64,000 nucleotides of DNA from Halanaerobiales bacterium. Its GTDB lineage: Bacteria > Bacillota > Halanaerobiia > Halanaerobiales > DTU029. This document shows positions 17,154-26,929 of the stretch, piece by piece. A model generated the notes under the pieces. The model was not told where the DNA came from. It saw nothing but the letters and a program-made list of their open reading frames with translations, and made no database searches. The DNA lies in NCBI GenBank assembly GCA_022360715.1, contig JAKSCG010000093.1, forward strand, positions 23,823 through 87,822, written 5' to 3'. Numbering within the stretch: the stretch's first letter is position 1; each line of letters starts with the position of its first letter. The position numbers and the translations under genes were made by a program.

Positions 17154-18290
17154 TCACTTGATCACAATTTCCCGGCATAAATCGGTAAACTCCTGCGCAA
17201 TCTGGTAGCGCCGTTTTCTCAATCGGGTTTCCTCTTGGGCCGTATTAACCATAAAAAAGTGCTGTTCTATTTCCTCATATTCGTCAATCAACCGGCTGAT
17301 CTCTTCGCTAGCGTCAATCACCGAAGCCCCCTTTATCTGTCCGGCTTTATCATGACCGATCGCAATGATCGATCGACCCCAGGTTCCGGGGGCAGCAATC
17401 GCATCCCCCATATGCATTACACCGGTTCCACCGGGATGGGTATGGACAATTACGGCCTTCTCCGGGATAATCCTCGTATAGGCCTCCCGCAGCGAAATCT
17501 CTGATATATCAACAAAACTGTTTACCAATAAGCGGGAAGGGACATACCCCATTCCACCTACAACGATTTCCCCGGCCTGTTCCACCAAACCGCTATCATT
17601 GATCATTCCGATCGCAGCAACCTCTCTACCCTGTTCGATCTCAACCGACTTGTTAACCAGGCGACTGGCCAAATCAAGGCTAAGCCCTTGAACTTTCTCG
17701 CGCGGCAAAGTCCACTCTTGCTCAGTATTTGAGATAAAATATCCTCCCTGGGCCGGGATATCCAGCACCGGAAGTTTCTCGGAAATTCCCAGGTACTCTA
17801 AACGCAGCTCACTTGATTCGCGGAGGGCTTTCCTTTCTTCTTCCATATTTAAAGCAGCCAGGATGTTTAATTCTACCCGTTCTGATCTGGTGGCAAGTTC
17901 AAATAAAGACTTATCAGGGTAAATAATTCCTACTCCGACTGCCTTTTTATCCTTAACTCCAATTTTTACGATTGGTACATCAAATATATTAATTCCTCCC
18001 GTACTAATTATTATGCCTGTTTTTCCGGGAGAAGTAGAAATAACAACTGCGTTAGCCGGTAATCGATTAATCAATTCCAGTAATGAAACCCTTTTTTGTT
18101 CCATTACCCCGCCCAGCAGTCGGCGGAAAGGAAGGCCCGACAGACCACCGTCGATAATCTTTCCATATTCACTAATATAGCCTTGTTTACTAATAAATCC
18201 GATTACCCCGACGGTTCGTCCCTGACCTAGCTTATTGCTTCTCTCTAATAATAAATTAACGATTTCCCTGGAAATCCCTTTGACCTTCAT
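17154..18290 (-). CDS. Conserved protein with two JAB/MPN-like repeats, the first lacking metal ligands
   Basis: A 378-residue protein of unknown role. The two halves align: residues about 5-130 (QGRTVGVIGFI, VVISTSPGKTG, VKIGVKDKKAVGVGII) and 203-330 (QGREVAAIGMI, VIVHTHPGGTG, IAIGHDKAGQIKGASVI). The second copy has HTHPGG with Asp 11 residues after the second His, close to the JAMM zinc pattern HxHP...SxxD but with His where Ser is usual. The first copy reads STSPGK, so it cannot bind zinc the same way. A helical linker separates them. It sits 3 codons behind smc and just before ftsY, suggesting a link to chromosome or membrane functions. The JAB assignment is inferred from the motif only. 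ATG 18290 chosen from GGGG 8 nt upstream. Confidence 0.62.
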   Translation of the reverse strand: MKVKGISREIVNLLLERSNKLGQGRTVGVIGFISKQGYISEYGKIIDGGLSGLPFRRLLGGVMEQKRVSLLELINRLPANAVVISTSPGKTGIIISTGGINIFDVPIVKIGVKDKKAVGVGIIYPDKSLFELATRSERVELNILAALNMEEERKALRESSELRLEYLGISEKLPVLDIPAQGGYFISNTEQEWTLPREKVQGLSLDLASRLVNKSVEIEQGREVAAIGMINDSGLVEQAGEIVVGGMGYVPSRLLVNSFVDISEISLREAYTRIIPEKAVIVHTHPGGTGVMHMGDAIAAPGTWGRSIIAIGHDKAGQIKGASVIDASEEISRLIDEYEEIEQHFFMVNTAQEETRLRKRRYQIAQEFTDLCREIVIK

Positions 18291-18302
18291 TGTCAACACC
18301 CC

Positions 18303-21300
18303 TTATGCTATTTCCTCATCAAGTCTCAGTGAAACTAATTTTGATATACCCGGTTCTTCCATGGTAATACCGTAGATAATATTGGCCTCCATCATCATAC
18401 TTTTATTATGGGTAATAATCAAGAACTGCACAGTATTAGAATACTCCTTAACAAAGCGAGCAAAGCGTATTACATTGGCATCATCAAGCGAGGCATCGAT
18501 CTCATCAAGGATATAAACCGGACTGGGATTAACCTTTAAAAAAGCAAAGACCAGGGCTATGGCCGTAAGTGCCCGCTCACCACCGGACATCAATGTTAGT
18601 TTTTTCAATTGCTTACCGGGTGGTTGTGCCTCAATTTCCACTCCTGTTTCCAATAAGTTAGCGGGAGAAGTCAAACTAAGTTCCGCCTTTCCCCCATTAA
18701 AGAGTTGACCGAAAATCTTCTCAAAATGACCTTTCACTTCGCTAAAGGTATTATAAAACTGTTGACTCATATTTTTCTCTATTTCTTCAATAACCGTTAT
18801 AATCGAGTCTTCCGCTTTCAAGAGATCGGCCTGTTGTTCGATAAGATAATCCAGCCGTTTTTTAAGTTCGCGATGTTCATCGATAGCTCCCGGATTAACC
18901 GGTTCCAGGCCTTCCATCGCCTGCTTAAATTCATTGATCTTTTGCTTAACCAGCTGATAGTTTTCGATTTTAATCTTATGGTGATAGCCTTGGCGAGGAT
19001 CAACTCCATATTCGCCGCTTAACTTTTCGCCAAGCTGTTCCAATTTATCCTCCAACCGGGTGACCTTGAGATCCTGCTGATGGTTTTTCTCTTTTAAATC
19101 ATTGATGGTCTGTTGGCTTTGGGCCATTTGCTCCCGGAGCTGTTCTAACTGCTGCTGTTTATCTTTAATTTGCTTGCTTTTCTGCTGATAATCTTCCCGG
19201 GCTTTTTCAGCATCAGCCGTAAAATATTCACACCGCTCAATTAAATGTTTTTCCCGTTCACCGATCTTGGCAATAGTTTCTTCTACATGGTCCAGTTGCT
19301 GGTGTAATTCCTCCATCTTATTATTACTATTTTCTAACCTGCTATTAATACCTTCTCGCTCTTTGAGCAGACCGTCTTTTTTTTGCCTAATCGTTGCTAA
19401 AGCGATCTTTAATTCAGTCAGCTCAGTATTAAAGATTTCTTCCTGTTGTTCCAATAACTTGATATCCTCTTCCATTTGCTCGATCTGGTCTTTTTCCTTA
19501 AAATATTCGTTATTAATCAGCTCAATCCTTTGTTCCAGGCGAGCAATCTCCTGATCATTATCTTCCAGTTGTTGATGATATTCCAGAAAATCCTGATTAA
19601 TTCCGGCTAACTCCCGATCTAAAGCAACCTGTTCCCTTTTCAAATTATCAATCTCGTTATTTACGGCCTTTTTATCCAAATCCAATTGAGCGAGTCTCTC
19701 TCTCTGCTCAGCAATCAAGGCAAGATTATCCGCTAAATCGGCCCGCTTCTCTTTTTCGTTTCGGACTAATTGCTCTCTTGTTTGCGCAAAGCTGGTGATC
19801 GCCCGCTTTAATTCCTTGATCTCTCGGGAACGGCTTAATAGACCTTTATTTGTACCAGTCTGACTGCCCCCGGTAATCGCTCCGCCCGGAGAAATAAGTT
19901 CACCTTCCAGGGTCACTATCTTATAGACGGCATTACTATATTTGGCAATCGCGGTCGCCTCCTTCAAGCTGCTGACCATGAGTGTTCTTCCCAGCAAATA
20001 ATCGATAACCGGCTGGAGGGTTTGATCGAATTTAACAAAGTTAGCAGCCTGACCTAAATAACCAGACAACTGACTGATTCCGCGTTGTTCCGGCCGGCTC
20101 TCTCTCCCTTTGACCAGATTAAGCGGCAGAAAGGTAGCTCTTCCCCCTTTATTGTCTTTTAAGTATTTAACACACTGGCGGGCTGTATCATCATCTTCAA
20201 CAACCACATGCTGCAAACGGCTTCCCAGCGCGGTTTCTATCGCTAATTCATATTTCTCCTCCACTTTTATCAAATCGGCTACAACCCCGATCAGGCCGGA
20301 AAAATCGGCTTTTTGGGGTAAAATACTTCTCACACCCCGAAAATAACCCTGATATTCCTCTTCCATCTCCTGCAGCACAGTCAACCTGGATTGATTTTTA
20401 TTTAACTTGCTATTTATCCCGGCCTGCTCCTCTTGAGTTCGATTTATCTCATTTTCCAGGATTATCTGTTGCTCCTTTAATTGATTAAGCTGCATACAAA
20501 CTGACTTGCTCTCCTGCTCAAGCGAGTTTAAGCTCTGCTCTAAATCATCCTGGCCGAGCAATTTATGTTCTAGTTCGACAACTACCTCTTTCTTTTTCAA
20601 CAACAGTTTGTCCAAACCTGATTCAAGGTAGTGGTTTTTACCGCGCAATTTTTCCAGTTCTGCCTGGACATCAGTTAATTCAATATTCTCTCCCATCACA
20701 GAATTTCGGCGCAAAAAGAGTTTTTCTTTCCTTTCCTGGAGTAACTTCCTCTTCTCTACCAGCAGCTCACTTTTTTCGGTAAGTTTCCGGTCAATACCGG
20801 CTTCATGTTCTTTATTTTCCAGCAAGGTTACTGCTACCTGATCCCCGATCGCAATCAACTTTCCCTTGGTCTCCAACTCATCGCCAATCTGTTCTTCCAG
20901 TACCCCTTTTTCCCGTAATAAGCTATTATTACGTTCCTTTAGAACCTTCAAATTGCTTGTTGTTTCCTCACTTTTTGCCTTGAGATTATAGTAACTCTCC
21001 TGGAGAACTTCACTTATCTCCTGTTCCTGTTCCAGCTTTTTCTGCTCAGCTTGAACCTTATTTTCAGCTGCTTCCAGTTCTGCTTCCGCCTGAGCAAGCC
21101 CTTTTTCCAGCAATTTTTTTTTAGCTTCGGCCTTGGCCAGGTTTTTCCGATTACGCTCCCAGTCTTCCAGGAACAGATTTATTGCCAGCACTTCAAGTTC
21201 TTCTTTTAAATGCAAATACTTTCTGGTTTTCTCGGCCGCCTTTTCCAGGGGCGTTAGCTGGTTTTCCAGTTCCCAGACCAGATCCTGAACTCGCTGCAGA

Positions 21301-21863
21301 TTCAATCTGGTTTTTTCCAATCGCTTGGCAGCTTCTTCCCGCCGCAACTTATGTTTACTGATCCCGGCAGCTTTCTCAAAAAAAACCCTTAGTTTTTCCG
21401 GTTTACTGTTCAAAATCGTCTCGATCTCTCCCTGGCTGACAACAGAATAAGCATCTCTGCCGATACTGGTATCCAAAAAAAGCTCTTCAATATCCTTTAA
21501 GCGACATGACCGTCCATTAATTGAATAATCACTCTGACCACTATCAGTCACCCGGCGACAAATTCTAACTTCCCCGCTCTCTAAGGGTAGAATTTGAGCC
21601 GTGTTGTCCAGATAAAGGGTTACGCTCGCTTTATGTAAAGGTTTATAGTGATCACTTCCCGCAAAGATAATATCGGACATCCGACTACCCCGCAAGGATT
21701 TAGCACTCTGTTCCCCCAGCACCCAACGGTAAGCATCCAGAATATTACTCTTTCCGCTCCCGTTAGGACCTACAATCGTTGTTAGAGGCGATTCAAAATT
21801 GATCACTATCGGTTTAGCAAAAGATTTAAACCCATCAATCTTCATTTTTTTCAAAAACACCAT
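18303..21863 (-). CDS. smc: Chromosome segregation protein SMC
   Basis: A 1186-residue condensin ATPase. Walker A GPNGSGKSNILDA near the N-terminus, long coiled coil, hinge at about 500-640 (GYFRGVRSILPQ, GLIGVVADLIKVE, GGAITGGSQ), second coil, then signature LMSGGERALTAIAL and Walker B VYILDEIDASLDD. The start is at 21863 (MVFLKKMKIDGFKSFA), with GAGGTG upstream; a GTG one codon later is also possible. Its partners scpA and scpB are at 37.5-38.8 kb. Confidence 0.96.
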   Translation of the reverse strand: MVFLKKMKIDGFKSFAKPIVINFESPLTTIVGPNGSGKSNILDAYRWVLGEQSAKSLRGSRMSDIIFAGSDHYKPLHKASVTLYLDNTAQILPLESGEVRICRRVTDSGQSDYSINGRSCRLKDIEELFLDTSIGRDAYSVVSQGEIETILNSKPEKLRVFFEKAAGISKHKLRREEAAKRLEKTRLNLQRVQDLVWELENQLTPLEKAAEKTRKYLHLKEELEVLAINLFLEDWERNRKNLAKAEAKKKLLEKGLAQAEAELEAAENKVQAEQKKLEQEQEISEVLQESYYNLKAKSEETTSNLKVLKERNNSLLREKGVLEEQIGDELETKGKLIAIGDQVAVTLLENKEHEAGIDRKLTEKSELLVEKRKLLQERKEKLFLRRNSVMGENIELTDVQAELEKLRGKNHYLESGLDKLLLKKKEVVVELEHKLLGQDDLEQSLNSLEQESKSVCMQLNQLKEQQIILENEINRTQEEQAGINSKLNKNQSRLTVLQEMEEEYQGYFRGVRSILPQKADFSGLIGVVADLIKVEEKYELAIETALGSRLQHVVVEDDDTARQCVKYLKDNKGGRATFLPLNLVKGRESRPEQRGISQLSGYLGQAANFVKFDQTLQPVIDYLLGRTLMVSSLKEATAIAKYSNAVYKIVTLEGELISPGGAITGGSQTGTNKGLLSRSREIKELKRAITSFAQTREQLVRNEKEKRADLADNLALIAEQRERLAQLDLDKKAVNNEIDNLKREQVALDRELAGINQDFLEYHQQLEDNDQEIARLEQRIELINNEYFKEKDQIEQMEEDIKLLEQQEEIFNTELTELKIALATIRQKKDGLLKEREGINSRLENSNNKMEELHQQLDHVEETIAKIGEREKHLIERCEYFTADAEKAREDYQQKSKQIKDKQQQLEQLREQMAQSQQTINDLKEKNHQQDLKVTRLEDKLEQLGEKLSGEYGVDPRQGYHHKIKIENYQLVKQKINEFKQAMEGLEPVNPGAIDEHRELKKRLDYLIEQQADLLKAEDSIITVIEEIEKNMSQQFYNTFSEVKGHFEKIFGQLFNGGKAELSLTSPANLLETGVEIEAQPPGKQLKKLTLMSGGERALTAIALVFAFLKVNPSPVYILDEIDASLDDANVIRFARFVKEYSNTVQFLIITHNKSMMMEANIIYGITMEEPGISKLVSLRLDEEIA

Positions 21864-21925
21864 TTTCACCTCATTCCACTGATAACTAACTTCTATTTTA
21901 TCAATCAATCTTTGAAAATACAAGG

Positions 21926-21955
21926 GAAAAACCTACCCTGATGGCAGGTTTTTCT
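21926..21955 (-). terminator. Possible terminator overlapping the rluB stop
   Basis: AACCTGCC-ATCA-GGGTAGGTT then TTTCCC on the minus strand; the stem includes the last codons and stop of rluB. A T-run also follows in the other direction. Plausible but weak because the right arm is coding. Confidence 0.4.
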
Positions 21956-22649
21956 TTAATTTATTCACTTCAGCCGGACTTAAAAAACGATACTCTCCTT
22001 CTTGCAATCCGTCCAGGTCTAAAAAGGCATATTTTATTCTCTGTAGCTGTTCGACCGGAAATCCAATCGACTGACACATTCGCCTAACCTGTCGGTTTCT
22101 CCCTTCATGGATCGCCAGATTAAAAAGAGTATTGGCCTTTAATCGCACGATCTTACTGACCTTAGCCGGAGCAGTAAGCCCATCTTCCAGACAAATTCCT
22201 TTTTCCAATTGTCGGAAATCACTCTGTTTTGGGTACCCTTTAACCAATACCTGATAAGTTTTATCAATTAGAAAGGAAGGATGAGTCAATTGAAAGGTCA
22301 GCTTACCATCATTAGTCATCAACAAAAGTCCGCTGGTATTATAATCTAACCGACCGACCGGATAAATTCTCGCCGTAATCCCCTTGATCAGGTCGAACAC
22401 AGTTTTTCGGCCCTGCGGGTCATCAACCGTAGTAATAAAACCTACCGGCTTATATAAAAGAAGGTAGACCTTTTTCTCCCGCTTAATTACTTTTCCATCA
22501 ACCTCGATCCGATCATCAGCCGATACCTTGCTCCCTTGTTTGCTGATCACCCGTCCGTTAACCTTAACCCTACCCTGACTGATCATCTCCTCTGCTCTCC
22601 GTCGTGAAGCAATCCCGGCTTCAGCCATCACCTTCTGTAACCTGTCCAT
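21933..22649 (-). CDS. rluB: 23S rRNA pseudouridine synthase RluB-type
   Basis: A 238-residue enzyme: S4 RNA-binding domain at the N-terminus (RLQKVMAEAGIASRRRAEEMI) and catalytic block GRLDYNTSGLLLMTNDG with the active Asp, then HEGRNRQVRRMCQSIGFPV. It modifies a helix near the peptidyl-transferase centre. Lies between a D-Ala carboxypeptidase and smc. Confidence 0.92.
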   Translation of the reverse strand: MDRLQKVMAEAGIASRRRAEEMISQGRVKVNGRVISKQGSKVSADDRIEVDGKVIKREKKVYLLLYKPVGFITTVDDPQGRKTVFDLIKGITARIYPVGRLDYNTSGLLLMTNDGKLTFQLTHPSFLIDKTYQVLVKGYPKQSDFRQLEKGICLEDGLTAPAKVSKIVRLKANTLFNLAIHEGRNRQVRRMCQSIGFPVEQLQRIKYAFLDLDGLQEGEYRFLSPAEVNKLKKNLPSG

Positions 22650-22676
22650 CCAGTTAACACCCCATTATCTCCTTAA

Positions 22677-23810
22677 TCACTGCTCATTAAAATAACTGAT
22701 CATCCAGTGCCAAAATCTTAAAAAAATCGAATTATAATTTAAATCATTCTGGGCAATTAAATCAGTCCGATTCAACAGCCGGTCATCGACCGATATTTGG
22801 AGTGAGCCGACCAGCTCCCCTTTCATTATCGGTAATTCCAGCTCTGACTTTATATACAACTCTTTTTTGACGATCGTTCGATCTCCTTGTGGTACCAATA
22901 CTGTAATCGGGCTTTCGGTAATCAGCCCCAGTCTTCCCTCGCGGGAACCGGCCCAGTCAATTTCATGAATAAGTTCACCTTTTTCCAGCAGGGTTACCTG
23001 TTTAAAATGATCCAGTCCATAATCCAGTAAATTCCTGCTCTCCAACCAATCATTGGAAGAATTAAGCAGTACTGCTACTACCTCCCGGTTATCTCTACCG
23101 GCCGAAGCGATTAAGCAACGTCCGGCCGCCCTGGTATAGCCTGTCTTTCCTCCGCTTATATCAGAATATCGCCACAGCAGTTTATTATGGTTTCTTAATC
23201 CTCTACCCCAGTCATTGCCAGCCCAGGAGATCGTCTTATATTTAGTAGCCGTAATCCTTCGAAAGACTTCATTATTCATGGCATAACACATTATCATTGC
23301 CAGATCATAGGCTGTTGAATAATGGTCAGCCTGAGGTAGTCCGTGGGGATTAACAAAATTGCTGTTCTGTGCGCCCATTTCCCTGGCCCGCCGGTTCATT
23401 AAATCACAAAATTTTTCTACTGTCCCGGCAATATGTTCGGCTACGGCGACTGAGGCGTCATTACCGGAAGAAAGCATTATTCCGTATAATAATTCTTCCA
23501 GACTAATTTTCTCTCCTTCTGCTAAGTAAATTGAAGACCCCTCCTGATAAACTGCCCGACGGCTAACTGTTACCAGCTCTTCCGGCGCCGCCTCTTCCAA
23601 TGCAATAATTGTGGTTAATATTTTAGTTATACTGGCGGGAGGACGACGGAGATGCATGTGCTTATTGTATAAGACCTGCCCGCTTGCCAGGTCAAGAACG
23701 GCTGCCGCTGTAGCAGAGACCATCGGCAGTTGCTCTGTCCTGCCTATTCCGTTAATAAACAGGAGGATCACGAAAGTAATACTTAAAAAGCGCAACTTCT
23801 TTTTTTTCAT
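22677..23810 (-). CDS. D-alanyl-D-alanine carboxypeptidase, sporulation (DacB/DacF) type
   Basis: A 377-residue penicillin-binding protein 5 family enzyme that trims peptidoglycan stem peptides outside the membrane. N-terminal signal sequence, PPASITK (catalytic Ser and Lys), SSGNDAS (SxN) and SGGKTGYT (KTG) in order, followed by a beta-rich C-terminal domain. Its position beside rluB resembles clostridial dacB loci, but spmA/spmB are absent here. ATG 23810 selected over 23822 because of GGGTGAGA upstream. A second such protein is at 61.4 kb. Confidence 0.88.
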   Translation of the reverse strand: MKKKKLRFLSITFVILLFINGIGRTEQLPMVSATAAAVLDLASGQVLYNKHMHLRRPPASITKILTTIIALEEAAPEELVTVSRRAVYQEGSSIYLAEGEKISLEELLYGIMLSSGNDASVAVAEHIAGTVEKFCDLMNRRAREMGAQNSNFVNPHGLPQADHYSTAYDLAMIMCYAMNNEVFRRITATKYKTISWAGNDWGRGLRNHNKLLWRYSDISGGKTGYTRAAGRCLIASAGRDNREVVAVLLNSSNDWLESRNLLDYGLDHFKQVTLLEKGELIHEIDWAGSREGRLGLITESPITVLVPQGDRTIVKKELYIKSELELPIMKGELVGSLQISVDDRLLNRTDLIAQNDLNYNSIFLRFWHWMISYFNEQ

Positions 23811-24019
23811 ATTCTCACCCATTTGTGAAGTTATTACTTTTTAAGTATATGCACCATGGACAGGAATTATTAATCGATCCAAGATTAGTGCTTTGTTTGA
23901 ACCAAAACCCTTTTTAAGTAAATGAGATCAGTCTCCTGCTCCTTGAGAAAATCTCCTCCTCCCCTGACCGGGCCTTTTTTATAATTCGCTATTTTTTAGT
24001 AATCTCCTGCTGCTTATCT

Positions 24020-24415
24020 TTATCGACTTCGCCCGTTCAGGAGCTCTTTAATCTGTTGGAGCAATTCCGGAGCAATATTGACCAATCTTTCGGCCACGGC
24101 ATTACTGGAAACCGGTAATAGTCGAACCTGTTCTTTATTAACCACCAGAAAGGCCATCGGATTCAACATCACTCCTGCCCCACTACCACCCGCAAACGGT
24201 TTAGCTCCATTTCCGTTATCATCTTTTTTGGCTTTACCGCCCGACATAATCTCCCCACCCCCGGCCGCAAAACCAAAACTAACTCTGGAAATAGGAATAA
24301 TTACACTCCCATCAGGCGTTTCTACCGGATCGCCGACAATTGTATTGACATCAACCATGCTTTTAATATTACTCATTGCCGTATCCATTAACTTTTCAAT
24401 TGGATGTTCGCCCAT
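24020..24415 (-). CDS. ytfJ: GerW-family sporulation protein YtfJ
   Basis: A 131-residue protein with HPIEKLMDTAMSNIKSM at the N-terminus, IPISRVSFGFAAGGGE, a Gly-rich GGSGAGVMLNPMAFLVV and a LLPVS segment, all characteristic of YtfJ, a forespore protein needed for normal spore germination in Bacillus. It overlaps ytfI by 28 nt, the usual pair. Region 23811-24019 downstream holds no other gene that I can see. Confidence 0.9.
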   Translation of the reverse strand: MGEHPIEKLMDTAMSNIKSMVDVNTIVGDPVETPDGSVIIPISRVSFGFAAGGGEIMSGGKAKKDDNGNGAKPFAGGSGAGVMLNPMAFLVVNKEQVRLLPVSSNAVAERLVNIAPELLQQIKELLNGRSR

Positions 24416-25056
24416 TTTTTAGAACCCCCTTTTATTTTATAGATCATAACCCGTATCACCGTTAATATAATATTGCCGATTAATACGGAAAATATACCAT
24501 TAAACCGGAGCAATAATATCTCCTGTTTAAAGTTAGGTTTAACCGAAATAAGCGGTTCTTCGACAAAATCGATCTTTAATTCAAGTGAGCGAAGCAGCAT
24601 CCCGAGTATTGCCCAGATCAAACCGTTGGAGATTCCGGTTAAAGCCGGATCGGCCCAACCAAATTCTATTTCCCACCCCATTCTTTGGCATTTGATTTTC
24701 AGGGTTTTAAAAATGAGATCACTTAATTTAAAATCAAAAGCTGATCCCAATATTTTTTTGAGCTTATTCAGTTTGAGCTGCCGCCAGTTGATCTCTTTTT
24801 CCAAGGAGATTACTCGATGGCCGGGCCAGATTTTAAAAATAAGCGAATCAATCTTGACCCAAAATTCGGTAAGCAGTTTTAAAAGACTGCTCCGGATCAA
24901 GGGTATTCTGATCCTTATTCCTAAAAACCTAAGCAGGGGATATACATCCAGTTTAAAGCTGTCATCTTCAGCCTGGCGTTTATAGTCAATCTTAATCTCC
25001 AGTGGCAAAAAAATTAATAACAAAAAAAGGAGAATTATTATGATAAGTAAGATCAT
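24388..25056 (-). CDS. ytfI: DUF2953 membrane protein (YtfI)
   Basis: A 222-residue protein with one N-terminal membrane segment (MILLIIIILLFLLLIFLP), then LEIKIDYKR and a body with two further hydrophobic stretches. DUF2953 proteins regularly precede ytfJ. Function unknown; sporulation is inferred from the neighbour. ATG 25056 preferred over an in-frame GTG at 25071. An extended -10 promoter lies about 50 nt upstream. Confidence 0.8.
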   Translation of the reverse strand: MILLIIIILLFLLLIFLPLEIKIDYKRQAEDDSFKLDVYPLLRFLGIRIRIPLIRSSLLKLLTEFWVKIDSLIFKIWPGHRVISLEKEINWRQLKLNKLKKILGSAFDFKLSDLIFKTLKIKCQRMGWEIEFGWADPALTGISNGLIWAILGMLLRSLELKIDFVEEPLISVKPNFKQEILLLRFNGIFSVLIGNIILTVIRVMIYKIKGGSKKWANIQLKS

Positions 25057-25106
25057 TATCCCACACCCCACTTACTTACCTTTATTAATTCCCGACTGAA
25101 AAGAAT

Positions 25107-25115
25107 ATTATACCA
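25107..25115 (-). promoter_or_regulatory. Extended -10 promoter of ytfI-ytfJ
   Basis: TGGTATAAT on the minus strand, a full extended -10 element. The -35 region is poor. No clear sigma-F or sigma-G pattern was found here, though one would be expected for ytfJ. Confidence 0.38.
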
Positions 25116-25146
25116 GATTATAGATTATTTATGTTCACGAAGATAA

Positions 25147-25971
25147 TTACCCCTTCATCATACCTTCCGTAAAAGTACTAATAAATTGTTTAAAAAAAAT
25201 TATAAACAGAAAGACTACCGGCAAAGAAACCATTACCGATGCAGCCATAATTGCTCCCCAATTCACCCCATATTGTCCAATAAAATTGGCAATCCCAATC
25301 GGAACTGTTCTAACACTTTTCGAATTGGTAAAACTGAGGGCAAAAAGGAATTCCTGCCAGGCGACAATAAACGAGTAAATACCTGTTGCAAAAATTGCCG
25401 GAGTTGAAACAGGAATTACCACTCTAAGTAATGCTTGAAAACGGGTACAACCATCAACCATGGCAACCTCTTCCAATTCTCTGGGTATACTGGCCAAAAA
25501 TCCTCTGATTAACCAGGTAGTCAATGGAATTGTGAACATTAAATAGGTCAAAATCAATCCCGGATAGGTATCCAGTAAATTCATCCTAGATAACAGCATA
25601 TATAAAGGGACCAGTAACACCGCCAGAGGTAACATCTGACTAAATAAAATTGCCACCGAAAAAATACTTTTCCCTTTAAACTTAAATCGAGCAAAGCCAT
25701 ATCCGCCTAATACTGCTATCCCCAAAGAGAACAGTGTTGTTAGACCGGCCACGATGATACTATTCCAAAAATAACGAAGCATATGGGTATCAAACAAAAC
25801 ATACTTATAATGCTCAAAAGTAAGTGCGGTTAGCCCAAATTGTGGTGGCATCGAGTATATTTCTCCAGCCGGTTTTAACGAACTACTGATCATCCATAAA
25901 ATTGGCAGGATACTAAAAAAGATAAAGAATAAAATTAAAATAAAGCTTGCAAAACCGATTATTTTTTTCAC
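25147..25971 (-). CDS. Carbohydrate ABC transporter permease (MalG type), system 1
   Basis: A 274-residue inner-membrane permease with six hydrophobic segments. The cytoplasmic EAA loop reads EVAMVDGCTRFQALLRVVIP. It overlaps the partner permease by 4 nt and follows the binding protein, so the three form a complete importer except for the ATPase. The ATPase is not in the window; a shared MsmX-like subunit is likely elsewhere. Confidence 0.9.
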   Translation of the reverse strand: MKKIIGFASFILILFFIFFSILPILWMISSSLKPAGEIYSMPPQFGLTALTFEHYKYVLFDTHMLRYFWNSIIVAGLTTLFSLGIAVLGGYGFARFKFKGKSIFSVAILFSQMLPLAVLLVPLYMLLSRMNLLDTYPGLILTYLMFTIPLTTWLIRGFLASIPRELEEVAMVDGCTRFQALLRVVIPVSTPAIFATGIYSFIVAWQEFLFALSFTNSKSVRTVPIGIANFIGQYGVNWGAIMAASVMVSLPVVFLFIIFFKQFISTFTEGMMKG

Positions 25972-26840
25972 CTTGATTCCTCTCTCCAGTTATAAGTGTA
26001 ATATAAGTATACTATGGAAAAGATCAACATCATAGCAAACAAAACTAAGGCCTCTGAAGCGGCTTGACCAAACATCATATTTTTTAACGCATCACGGTAT
26101 ATTTTTAAGCCGATTATTTCAGAACTTCGGGCCGGTCCTCCCCCGGTCATGGCATAAATAAATGTAAAGGAATTAAATGCCCAGATCGATAATAATAATG
26201 TTAAAACAGATAATATACTTCTGATCATCGGTAACGTAATATGAAAGAAAATTTGCCAGAAGTTACCCCCATCAATATGGGCTGCTTCGTAGACCGATTT
26301 CGGAATAGCCTGCAATCTAGCTAAAATCATTAAAGCGACAAACGGATACATTTTCCATACATTAACTACTATTACCGCAGCCAAAGCCAAATCCGGATCA
26401 CCCAGCCATAAAATTGATTTAAAACCAAATAACGAAAAAATATAATTAATCAAACCAAAATCTGGATGATACAGCCAGCGCCAACTTGCTGCTGCCGCAA
26501 TTCCCGGAACAATCCACGGCAACATGATAATTGTCTGAATAACTCTCTTTCCATAATTAATCCGCCATAGTAATAAAGCGGCAATCAGTCCCAACAAAAT
26601 CTGGAAAAAAACTGACCCAATCGTCCACACTATTGTATTTTTAAACCCGGCAATAAAACTTTGATCATTAAATAATTTTATATAATTATTTAACCCGACA
26701 AAATTTAAGTCTGGCGAATAAATACTGGACTGGTGAAAAGAAAGATAAATATTATAGACCAGAGGGAACAAAACGATAAATGCAATGATTAACAGAACCG
26801 GCAATATATAAATAATCCCTTTTTCATAACCCCATTTCAT
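25968..26840 (-). CDS. Carbohydrate ABC transporter permease (MalF type), system 1
   Basis: A 290-residue permease: six membrane spans, EAA loop EAAHIDGGNFWQIFFHITLP. Start at 26840 because AAGGAGAG precedes it; the in-frame codons before that are not membrane-like. It pairs with the MalG-type gene. Confidence 0.9.
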   Translation of the reverse strand: MKWGYEKGIIYILPVLLIIAFIVLFPLVYNIYLSFHQSSIYSPDLNFVGLNNYIKLFNDQSFIAGFKNTIVWTIGSVFFQILLGLIAALLLWRINYGKRVIQTIIMLPWIVPGIAAAASWRWLYHPDFGLINYIFSLFGFKSILWLGDPDLALAAVIVVNVWKMYPFVALMILARLQAIPKSVYEAAHIDGGNFWQIFFHITLPMIRSILSVLTLLLSIWAFNSFTFIYAMTGGGPARSSEIIGLKIYRDALKNMMFGQAASEALVLFAMMLIFSIVYLYYTYNWREESR

Positions 26841-26929
26841 TTGAACTCTCCTTAATAACCTTAATATGTTATTGTGCTGAGAAGAAGAAAGTAAACTCAC
26901 CTTTCTTCTTCTCGCTCATAATAAATAAG

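Noticed and set aside
18303..21863. Repetitive Glu/Lys/Gln-rich sequence as a DNA repeat
   Set aside because: It is the SMC coiled coil; the repeats are at protein level only.
24473..24985. 170-codon plus-strand frame opposite ytfI
   Set aside because: Mirror frame of a DUF2953 gene with coupled ytfJ; low complexity (Ser/Leu rich).
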